DNA of 64,000 nucleotides from Mesostigma viride (lineage: Eukaryota; Streptophyta; Mesostigmatophyceae; Mesostigmatales; Mesostigmataceae). This document shows, one piece after another, positions 12,371 through 21,181 of this stretch. Where the stretch lies: the NCBI GenBank assembly GCA_009746045.1, contig RPFO01000213.1, positions 7,874,478 to 7,938,477 on the forward strand, read 5' to 3'. Positions within the stretch are counted from its first letter, which is position 1. Every line of letters starts with the position of its first letter. Position numbers and translations under genes: made by a program. Below the pieces are notes generated by a model that saw only the letters and a list, made by a program, of their open reading frames with translations, made no database searches and was not told where the DNA came from.

Positions 12371-12445
12371 TTTGGCTGACATCGTTACCATGCAGAAATG
12401 TACAATGAGGTTCTGGGTTCGATTCCTGGTGTGGTCATGGAAATA
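12371..12445 (+). other. tRNA-like segment, possible SINE head
   Basis: A pol III-type A-box-like TTTGGCTGACATCG at 12371-12384 is followed by a perfect B-box GGGTTCGATTCC at 12415-12426 flanked by a T-stem (CTGGG/CCTGG with two wobble pairs). No matching 5' acceptor strand is visible, so it is not an intact tRNA gene. AT-rich sequence follows (TGGAAATAAATTTTTTTC). A tRNA-derived SINE or tRNA pseudogene fits. Confidence 0.4.
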
Positions 12446-12515
12446 AATTTTTTTCTGCACATCTACTGAAATCAGTCATAGCACCAAACGGTCACGCTGC
12501 AGCGAGACGCTATAG

Positions 12516-13012
12516 CCCTGGAGGCCGCTGATAAACCTGACATCCGGTATGTCTTACTATCATAGATTGCCGAACTATATAATAATAATAGTCTATACCA
12601 CTTTTTCTTGTAAATGATTTACTAAATAATGATTCTATATACTTTAACATACCATATTATTAAAGTATGTGGAATTAATCCATGCTATTCACAATATATT
12701 ATAAAATCTTTTGCAAAATATACTGTAATTAGTATATATATTTTCTGTGATCCTTGGATGTCTGTGTCAGATTACTATTAATTTCTTCAGGGTTATTCTC
12801 CCAGTTATCGGGTTTTTCCTTATGTTGCATGCCTATCTCACCTCCGTAATCTATCATTCTCAATGAATATATATTTTCTGATAAACAATTTTATCAATGC
12901 TACTGTGTTATTTTTGTTATTCTCGCCATGCAGGTATCTGAGTGTTCTGGGAGAACTAATAAGAGAATGAGCCGCGAAGGTGAGGAAAACCTGAAATCTT
13001 TTCGTCCTTATT
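12516..13012. other. AT-rich spacer, no gene seen
   Basis: Strongly AT-rich with many stops in all frames. A diverged half palindrome lies just before it (about 12492-12512). This and the palindrome cluster that follows form the upstream region of the transposase-like gene. Confidence 0.6.
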
Positions 13013-13272
13013 GGGGTCTCTCTGCAGCTAGACCATTTATAACCACAAGCAATAGCTTAAATTCAAGGGTCTCGCTGCAGCTAGACCCTCTTTATGGTTG
13101 CTATAAATTTAATAAATCAGAAGTCTGTGATTTAACAATCGCACGCCGCAATGAAGGGTCTAGCTGCAGCGAGACCCCAATCTTGGTCGGGGTATGCTAA
13201 GTTCACCACATCAGGTAATCTTTTCGTCTAACGGAAAAAGCCCCTCTAAGGGTCTAGCTGCAGCTAGACCCC
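13013..13272. repeat. Cluster of four palindromes just upstream of the transposase-like gene
   Basis: Copies at 13013-13036 (right arm damaged), 13067-13089, 13156-13178 and 13250-13272. The last ends 14 bp before the ATG at 13287, so it would lie in the 5' leader or core promoter. Arms are of both CGCTGCAG and AGCTGCAG types. Confidence 0.85.
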
Positions 13273-13286
13273 AATCGTGGTAAAAA

Positions 13287-16200
13287 ATGATACACTTTCG
13301 AACTTTGTCTGTAATTGTCGCTTTTCCCAACGATACTCGATTTGCATGGATTTCGTTGTGCCGGTCGTCATGGCATGCAGCACGCGAACGGGTGGGAGTT
13401 TTCGCCCTTGCGTCCGGTCGTCCAGGATTCAGTGCAATTAAGTTGAACACCGGGACGAAGCAGTCAACTGGCGCAAAAAGGGTTTTCGGAGATGAGAACC
13501 AGAATCCAGCGCAGCCTGAAGCCAAGGAAGTCAAGCGGCCGGGAGAATACTCGAAATCAAAGAGGGTTATTGGGGAATATTTCGCTGACCAGGCGTTTGA
13601 AGCGGCTCAGGCGATGACAAAACCCGAGGGGCGGGGGCCGGCTTTCGACCAGATGATTGCTGGCTTTAACTCTAGGGCCGCTGAACTAGGTCACGGGCTG
13701 TATCATGAGGAGGCGAAAAAGCTTTACAATCAGGAGCGGATGGCAGAACTGAACAGGTTCTGGGTGGCTCGGATTAACGGCTTTTTTGATGGTCTGACCA
13801 AAAGCGACGCAGACAGAGACGTCAGGATGGTGCTGATGTCCACGCTTTACTGTGGTGACGACTTGGAGAAGGAGTTTTCGGCCGCGGAGTTGGAGAACCT
13901 GACGGGGATGGACGCCAAGAAGATTCGCGGAATTCGCGCGATACGAAGGCAGCAGAAGTTGGACTACCTCAGACACGCGCAGGCTCGCAAGGGGCGCCCT
14001 TTGCCGCAATTCGTGATTGACGCGATAGTGGACGCGTGGATGCACGATGATGAGTCGCGCGCCTCCTCCCAGATGAAGGATGTCAAGCGCACTTACAGCA
14101 GGGAGGGTCATGGCAATCGCGGGGTGCTCGTCGCCGTTGAGGGAGCGCGCTATTACATGACCTCCAAGGAGGACATGTACAATCACTTTCTCGAAAAGCA
14201 TGCGTACTGGAACAAAAGGAGTGACCAGTATGATAAGGACGTGGGCATTCACGTGGGCTACACGACCTTCTGCAAATACGCGCCCGATTGCATCAAGGGC
14301 AAGTGGAAGGAGAGGAACCTGTGCGCGTGTGAGAAGCACGTCACCATGCAGTCGGCCATGGGGGCGTGGACCAAGCACTGCAATGCGAACCACGGCAAGA
14401 ACTGCAAGTGTGGCGCGGAGTGTGCGGGATGCTCCAAGTACAGAGCCGGACGGTACTTGCGGAATGTGGAAAGCCATTCACTCGACGGACTGGATCAAGC
14501 ACTTTCACTGCCCGGTGTCCGCCGAGACTGACGGCAGGGATAACGGGCTGCGTGAAGGGGGCGGAATGGGCGGGGGGATGGAAGAGGGGGAGGGGGAAGA
14601 TGAATGGCGGGGACGGGACCTGGAAGACCTCGACATTTCTGAGAGGCTGGTGGAGGACGAAGATGGGGTGCCGAGGACGGAGAGGGTTCACCGCATACTG
14701 AAGATGGCGTGTGTGGAGGGGTTCTGTCCTGAGGAATCATGCGGCATCCATAATAACTGGGTGCAGTGTGATCGGGACAAGAATTCCACGGAGATTCTGA
14801 ATTGGTTCAAGTTCGAGATGGTGGAGCAGACTGTGACCCGAGGGGTGAGGGTGAGTAGGTTTCGATTTTATTTCTCCGTTAAAATGTTGTTGACTTTTTT
14901 TTTTGTGACCTATAGCTGCAGCGAGACCCTTTGTGAGTTGCAGTTATCTGATCGAAATGCGATTTTATTGCAAATCGAAACTGTCTGCGGACCTTTGCGA
15001 AACAGGGCGAGACCGATGGCAGGGCGGCGAAGAAGGTGAAGCGGCCCGAGCAAGTCCAAATGAGGTCCACCCCAGCTGAGCTGCGGGACGAGATTCTTAA
15101 GAGGTGGGACAAGTTCACCGTGCACTGCTTTACGGCCTGGTCGCAGGCGGATACAATCAAGGATCGGGAGAAGAATCTGAGAGAGGGGGACGTGCTCGTG
15201 CACGGCGACTGGGCCGAGAACTACGAGAACAGCAGCTACGTCCAACTGCAGTCGCAGTACTTCCACAAGCGCAGCCACATCCTGATGCCCATGATCGTGC
15301 GTTATCGGCTCAACGGCGAGCTGGAAAAGCGCGTCTTCTTTTTCCTGGGGGATTCCAGTATCAAGCGGGGCGAGCGCGCACTCGTATACGCTCTTCGCAA
15401 GATTCTGGAAACCCTGCGGGTAGAAGTAGGGGTAGAGGTGCGAAACCTGTACATGTGCTCGGACAACTGCGCGGTGCAGTTTAAGTCCAGGTACGTGATT
15501 AACCAGATTAACGGTCTGCTCATGGGGGATCCCGACCTGCAGGCCTTTGAGTTCCACTACATGGGGGAGCAGCATGGGAAGGGGGAGGTGGATGGTCAAG
15601 GAGCGAAGTGCAAGTGCGTCTTGAGGGAAATGCAGAGGATTCCCGAAAACCAGCACATACTTGAGACCCACCAGCTAGTCGCCTACTTGAACCAGAACTG
15701 GCAGGGCGGCAAGACATCGAGCAGGGAGTCGGCCCGCGCGCGGGCCGAGAACGTCACTCGCCACTTCTTCCTTTTACCCCCGGTACGGAATTTTGTGTTA
15801 TTTCAGGTTTTAAGACGTCAACTGCCGCTGTTCTACAAAAATTCAAACCCAATAAAGGTATCTCTGCAGAGAGACCCTATATACTGTCAATGGGTTGCTT
15901 TTCTTTTAGGTATGAAATTTCGCTTGTTCTATCGGTATGAAGGGGTCTCTCTGCAGCTATACCCTGTGTCGAATTTCGATCACTTGATATCTTGTCGTAC
16001 GTTGTTATTATGATTCGAATGGGGTCTCTCTGCAGCTATACCCTGTGTCGAATTTCGATCACTTGATATCTTGTCGTACGTTGTTATTATGATTCGAATG
16101 GGGTCTCTCTGCAGCTATACCCTGTGTCGAATTTTGATCACTGATGTCTTGTCGTTAATTTTTTTTTTGTAAGGGGTCTCTCTGCAGCTATACCCTGTTT

Positions 16201-17016
16201 TATTGATTTTTGGTCAATTTTGCTAACTTGAACGGTATTCTTTTTGTCCTAACTATTTGATGACAGGACGTCGAGTCCGGCCGACGCGCGGAGGTGGAGG
16301 AGGTGCCTGGCATCAAGAAGGCGCATTGGTGGCGACTGGACAAGTCCGACCCTGGCCTTTTGATGATTAGGCGCTATTCCTGCTACTGTCCGCCCTGTTT
16401 GGCTGGGCGGTTTGAGGGATGTCTAAGCGAGTGGTCGTTTATCATCGAGTTCAATGATGCAGGAAGCTCGATGAAAACTGTCCGTTTGCTGCCACCGAGC
16501 CAGCCCAACCCTCCGGTTCGCATGGTGACGCGGGGGGAGCAGCTGAAGGACAAGCGGGAGGCGATGGGCCGGCAGATGAGACTCCACGACTATGTGGCAG
16601 TTCCATCGGACAAGGACACGGATCACGATCCCATCCACCCGTTCTGGTTGGCTGAGGTTGTAATTAGCGAAGCCGGGCCGATCGTGTTAGACAAAAACTT
16701 CGAGAGGTGGGTCGAGGGCCGGAACGGACGGGAGAAGGAGCTGTTCCTCGCCGGGAATGGCATTCTTCCCGTTCGGATTTGGAAGCGGGATAAGCATGAC
16801 CCCCTGCATTTCACGCTCAACGTTGAGGATTGGCCACCGTCACGCCAGCCCGAGCTTGTGAATTGCTATCTCTGCGTCGCTCCGGCTCTCCGGCTAGAAG
16901 CACGCGTGCGCAGCGACGGAATGTGTGCCGACATCAGGATGAGCAAGGAGCTCGACAAGTGGCTTACTGCGCTGGTGATCAAGGATGAAGCCCCGGAGGG
17001 GCCGGCACCGACTTAA
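13287..17016 (+). CDS. DDE/RNase H-fold transposase-like protein, four exons, about 1,018 residues
   Basis: Exons 13287-14465, 14500-14850, 15006-15782 and 16267-17016; the last two introns have good GTGAGT/CAG and GTACGG/CAG sites and are phase 0. The first, 14466-14499, is only 34 nt (GTGGAA..CAAG) and is inferred because it alone joins the two frames. A Cys/His cluster (CNANHGKNCKCGAECAGC) near residue 375 looks metal-binding. A putative catalytic triad follows: HGDWAENYEN (Asp about 578), CSDNCAVQFKSR (Asp about 663) and HGKGEVDGQGA (Glu about 704). The spacing and the HGKG-x-VDG motif resemble a transposase-like family widespread in animals and protists that I cannot name. The C-terminal exon has its own Cys-rich patch (YSCYCPPCLAGRFEGC). 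Introns and leader carry palindromes. It could be the transposase of a large element or a domesticated copy. Confidence 0.6.
14907..15877. repeat. Palindrome copies in introns 2 and 3 of the transposase-like gene (14907-14933, 15855-15877)
   Basis: The first copy keeps the right arm (GCTGCAGCGAGACCC) with a damaged left arm, inside intron 14851-15005. The second (TCTCTGCAGAGAGACCC) lies in intron 15783-16266, outside the tandem array. Confidence 0.75.
15942..16197 (+). repeat. Four-unit 79-bp tandem array inside an intron, each unit with a palindrome
   Basis: Units start at 15942, 16021, 16100 and 16173 with GGGGTCTCTCTGCAGCTATA and continue through TCGAATTT, GATCACT and TTGTCGT. The whole array is inside intron 3 of the transposase-like gene. 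The arm sequence (TCTCTGCAGCTATA) is an array-specific variant, so it spread by local tandem duplication. Confidence 0.9.
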
Positions 17017-17547
17017 ACAAGAAATTGGGGTCTCGCTGCGGGTAGACGACGCCCTAGTTTCGGCTCGTATTATATCTTTAGAGTGGGCCGGGCTTCAGTA
17101 GGGTGTAAAAAGGTGGCCGCATATATACAATATATTTTTCGAGATCTTTCTGTGGTCAAGTTTAAGGGTAGTTGATAATTTTTTGCGGCCTTCAATTAAC
17201 AGTTATTTTTTACTGCAACATAATTTTATGCTGTATATTTAAATAATGATCATTCCGCCTAGTACAATTGCGTCACTAGTACAATATTTGTCTGGGTACG
17301 GTACGAACCAATAACGCAATATTTAGTATCTAATCGCCGCTGCTCTTGCTGAATTTTAACCGGAAGCTGAAAAAGGTGTCCGGTGAAGCGAATAGTAGTG
17401 ACTGGTGGTCGTGCCCTTCCATTACTCCTTATCGACAAATTTTGGGTTCTACCTGCAGTGATAACCCTTGCGCGTCTGGCTGTCGGGGTCACCAATTTCC
17501 TGTCGATTGCAAGCAGCCAAGCTTGCCGAAATTTAACACTGTCACAA
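17017..17547. other. Spacer between the transposase-like gene and the small gene
   Basis: Holds a damaged palindrome at 17027-17047 right after the stop codon, AT-rich sequence, and another diverged palindrome at about 17444-17469. An open frame runs from 17383 into the small gene but has no coding look and contains that palindrome. I see no other gene. Confidence 0.55.
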
Positions 17548-17987
17548 ATGGAGCAGAGCAATATTTTCGGTTCTCAGCATACCTATGTGATGGTCGACAA
17601 AAATGAGCACGCTGCAAACATCAGAATTGATGTAGAGTTGCTCGGACCTTCTGCACAGTGGGGTGCAGGTGTCATTGCGTTCGGCAATGGCATGATCGAT
17701 CCAGATTTGAACCCGATTCAGATTTGAACCCTGCTTACCAATGCGTGCCTGACAATCAGGCGAGAGTGGTGGTGGAGAGCACGGAAATTCCGGGCTCTCC
17801 CCATGTATCAATGATGCGCCTGAGGGCTGAGGCCCAGCAGGAGTTCCTGGCTGCTGCGGAGAACGGCGGGGCCAAGTGGAAACCCAAAATGTATACAGGC
17901 GAGCCTCCCAACTACAGGGGAGACCAGTACCAGGGAGTGTACTCCTTCGGCGATTTTGACATCGACGGATGGGGCACCTTTTTCTAG
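17548..17987 (+). CDS. Small unrecognised protein (about 140 residues), broken by a 17-bp duplication
   Basis: The ATG at 17548 in ACAAATGG context opens MEQSNIFGSQHTYV and the frame closes with GDFDIDGWGTFF at 17987. Between them 17702-17718 is an exact 17-bp direct repeat of the sequence beginning at 17719, which shifts the frame; discounting one copy leaves one frame of 140 codons. No transmembrane segment, signal peptide or known motif. Composition is that of a globular acidic protein. The poly(A) signal at 18076 is on the same strand. It may be a third product of the same palindrome-associated compartment. If the duplication is genuine the gene is dead here; it might also be an assembly artefact. 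Confidence 0.5.
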
Positions 17988-18075
17988 GCGCAATGCCTAA
18001 GTTGTCAAATACTCCGACAATGTCAAAATTGAGAATGATAAAATTACGGACATGTGCACATATATGTACTGATTC

Positions 18076-18081
18076 AATAAA
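18076..18081 (+). promoter_or_regulatory. Poly(A) signal AATAAA
   Basis: AATAAA about 90 nt after the stop of the 140-residue gene, a sensible distance for its 3' end. Confidence 0.4.
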
Positions 18082-18289
18082 AAATTTCGGCAATTTTGTT
18101 CCCGGCATTGATAATCAAAAGCTGCTAGCAAGCCAAGGACTTCAAAAGTGGCAATTGATCGATGTAGGTCGTCGATAAACTTGTCTAGTCGTCATATTTC
18201 GGTCGCAAAATTCGTGCGTGGCCTGCAGGCATCGGACAAAGTGCACGCAACAGCAGGAGTCGGTTGAGTTCGAAGCACGGCAGACAAAA

Positions 18290-19122
18290 AATTTCGGCGC
18301 AAAGTCCGTCCGGCGAAAAATTCGCTCGGCTGCCAAATTTTCGGCAAGAATTTCGGCGCAATGTCCGGTTTTCGGACGATTGAAATTAGCGTTTTTTTCT
18401 TGCAAAAATCTACCCCATTCCGCGTGGGACCACCCCTAAGCCTATCTAATCCGGCTACACTACTGGTATATTCCCTAGTCTGGGGTGGCAGGAGGGGCCT
18501 GCCAGGGCTTGTGGTCAACGTGGATGACCGCCCCGGGTGGTCCCACGCCGAATGGGGTAGTTTTTCGCGCATTTTGCAAGAAAAAAACGCTGTTTTCGAC
18601 TTTTTGTTTCGAAATTTTTTCCGGCGATTTGAGAACGCCCGCAAAATTTTGCACAATTTCGCGTGATTTTCGCACAATTTTCGCACAACTTCACACAATT
18701 TCGCACGATTTCACAGGATTTCGCATAATTTTAAACGAAGGGTCTAGCTGCAGAGAGACCCTTTGAAAATTTTCGCATGAATTCACGCATTTTTTACATG
18801 TCGTAATTTTTTTACAATCGAACTTTTTTGCATGAATTCGCACTTTTTTGGTCGGTTTTTGGTCAATTTCAGCGAAATTTTCAAGATTTCGCATGATTTT
18901 ACACTTTTTTGGCCTGGTTTTGGTAAATTTCAGCAAATTTTGCGCGATTTCGCACGATTTGCGAAGGGTCTAGCTGCAGAGAGACCCTTTCCGGCCGGCG
19001 GAAAATTCGCTCGGCTGCAAATTTTTCGGCAAGAATTTCGGCACAATGTCCGGTTTTCGGACGATTGAAACTAGCGTTTTTTTCTTGCAAAAATCTACCC
19101 CATTCCGCGTGGGACCACCCCC
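18290..19122. repeat. Duplicated 140-bp segment with an inverted partner, and a degenerate TTTCGCA field
   Basis: 18298-18436 and 18985-19122 are direct copies (TTTTCGGCAAGAATTTCGGC, ATTCCGCGTGGGACCACCCC). Their last 45 bp also appear inverted at about 18537-18600. Between 18620 and 18960 the sequence is a degenerate 10-12 bp repeat of the type TTTCGCACAAT. Two more palindromes sit at 18739-18762 and 18964-18987, both of the AGCTGCAGAGAG type. The second 140-bp copy abuts the truncated end of the LINE ORF1 fragment. No gene seen. Confidence 0.8.
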
Positions 19123-19475
19123 CCCCTCCAGTATACCGGCTTCCGGCCCCCTGCACGCTGCCGGAGCTGAAGGTAGGTCGGCCATAGCTCGCGTCGCCGC
19201 TGTTGCTGGGCCAAGGTCAAGTCGTCGTCCAGCGTGAAGCGAGTCTCCGAGAGCTTCTTGCGGCATTTAAGGAACGCCAGCTTGTCCGTCATGTACTTAA
19301 AGGTGAGGAGCACGGGTGCCGGGCCAGCCTTCCCCCGCGCGCGGGGGAGGCGGACAACCGACATGTCCAGCTCACCAGTGAGTAACATGGGGGCAAGAAT
19401 GGCGCGCTTAACTGCCTCAAGGAGACTCGTGGAGGTCTCACCTGCCGGCTGGTCGAAGTGCTTGACGATGACATT
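19123..19475 (-). pseudogene. LINE ORF1-like C-terminal part, separated from its N-terminus by the Ty3 element
   Basis: The minus frame contains RLPRARGKAGPAPVLLTF, DKLAFLKCRKKL, DDDLTLAQQQRRREL and KPVYWRGG, the pattern of the C-terminal RNA-binding region of L1-type ORF1 proteins. Its 5' half is at 28686-29584, 9.2 kb away. The two halves join in frame at the ACATT target site. The 3' end stops abruptly against the 140-bp repeat at about 19122, so the copy was truncated as well as interrupted. Confidence 0.6.
19471..19475. repeat. Target-site duplication ACATT (left)
   Basis: ACATT abuts the left LTR; the same five bases follow the right LTR at 28686-28690. This defines the insertion exactly. 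Confidence 0.95.
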
Positions 19476-20048
19476 TGTTACGTCGCGTAACTTTTGTTGT
19501 TGTTACGGACGTAAATTAGGTCACTGTTGCCTCAGCCATTCCGGAGCAGTTCGCTGACTTTCCTAGGCTTACGTTTAGTAAGGACCTTTTGGCCGGTCGG
19601 TACCGGGCCTTGTGACGTGGCAATTGTACAGTATGGTGGTTCGGTGCAGTCGCGCCGCGCTGCGTACTTTAGTAGTGGTCCTTTTATCCTGCGTGTGAAC
19701 CTTGTGGACGTGCGTTGGTCCTGTGGGCGAGGGTCGATGTCGGCCCGAGCATACACGCCTGTCGGCGATCATTTATGCAGCAGTTGTCCTTCGTGAATGG
19801 TACTCGGCGTGTGTTAAATGAATTAACACATTTAGGCTTGGGTCACGGCAGTGTAGTATTGTTTCCTTCGTAGTACCCTGGTTTTATTCGGTATATGGCG
19901 TATTATAAGGGAATGCATTGAGAAGCAGCGTCGTCGCGTCCTAGGTCTTATAGCCAATATAGCTCCTCACTCCTAGGTAGGTGCCTCATCACTAGTTTAG
20001 GTAAGGTTAGGCGAGATGTTTGGGATAGAGTCGAGCCAGGGCGTAACA
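19476..20048 (+). repeat. 5' LTR
   Basis: 573 bp from TGTTACG to CGTAACA, so the ends are a 7-bp perfect inverted repeat. Translations of all frames tested match those of the 3' LTR. Confidence 0.95.
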
Positions 20049-20049
20049 A

Positions 20050-20061
20050 TGGTAGCGGAGG
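20050..20061 (+). promoter_or_regulatory. Primer-binding site
   Basis: TGGTAGCGGAGG one base after the LTR. TGGTA is compatible with an initiator-Met tRNA 3' end. The buried copy at 22694 reads TGGTATCGGAGG, closer to the usual TGGTATC, so this copy may carry a substitution. Confidence 0.75.
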
Positions 20062-21181
20062 TTTAGGTAGACGCGACGAAGTTCCCTTGCAACCCTATAC
20101 GCCAGAGGCCTTCCGCGGCCAGGGCACAGAAGAAGACAACCTCTTGACAGGTAATGGGCGGGTCGCCGTCAAGCTAGGGGGGTAGTGCTGCCCGATTCGG
20201 GACACGCCCTGCCTAGACGTTAGACCTGCTCAAAGCGGATGAACTCCTCACGTAGCTAGTTCCTTTTCCTTTTCCTTCTGTTTGTGCATTTCCTTGCTGG
20301 ATGCTGTTTGACGTTAGCTAGTGGGTTTGACGGTTCAATAGTGATGGATAGTGGGACGATTAGCGTCCCTTTAGACTACACCTCTTTTCCGTGCACGCTG
20401 CTGCGTTTTCTTATATGCTCGTTAGCTCTAGGCGAGCATCATAGATGCTTTGTGGGGGGGGAGGAGAGGTAGGACCTCCTCCACCTCAAGTGCCTCCTAT
20501 CCGTTCATTAGGAATCGGCTAGAATAGGAAAGTGCCTAGGAATAGATTCGGCTAGTCGCCGATGCTAGAACGTTGTTCATCGCCTTCCACTCTCTTTTAC
20601 GCTTGGATGTATATGCCTATGTTTAGACCCTTGTGGTTGGTGTTGTACCCCACAGCAGGAGTTCCTCGGCTACGGCGTTGGTCATCGACGACCATTTGGG
20701 CGCCATCTTTCAACGACTCCCATATCAGTGTCTACTATTGCCTATGAAACCTGATCGGTCTTCCCCTACCCCTGCCTTCAAGGTACAAGGTAACCCTACT
20801 GATACCCCTAAGGTTAGGGCTGCCCAGCAACGGGCCAGTGAGCCAATACGTCCTCCCCCTGTCACTATACTTCTACCCTTCCTGCAGCCCCTACCTCTGG
20901 TGCTACGTACCCCCAAGACGTTCTTTTCCTGCTCCTCTTGCTCGCCCTTCGGTAGATAGCCTTGTTTTGGTTTCACTACCTCCATCTCCCCCTCGTCCTA
21001 CGGTGTCATCCTCCTCTAGTGTAGATACTCCTCTCACCTTAGAGTTTGGCTCCCTATCCATTACTGTTATTAAAAAGGATTGATTTTACTTGTTTTCCTC
21101 TCTTGGGACATTAAAAGTTTTTCCTTTTTGCTTTCCTTGCTTTAAATTAGGGCGTTGTTCTCCTCCTTATTGCAACCTTAA
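20062..21181 (+). other. Leader between primer-binding site and Gag
   Basis: About 1.1 kb without a convincing frame. It contains a polypurine-tract-like run (TTTGTGGGGGGGG, 20449-20466) resembling the one before the 3' LTR. Packaging or dimerisation signals would be expected here but cannot be identified by eye. Confidence 0.5.

Noticed and set aside
12056-12379. 107-codon ORF
   Set aside because: Begins inside a duplicated non-coding segment, overlaps an opposite-strand frame of equal length and shows no family.
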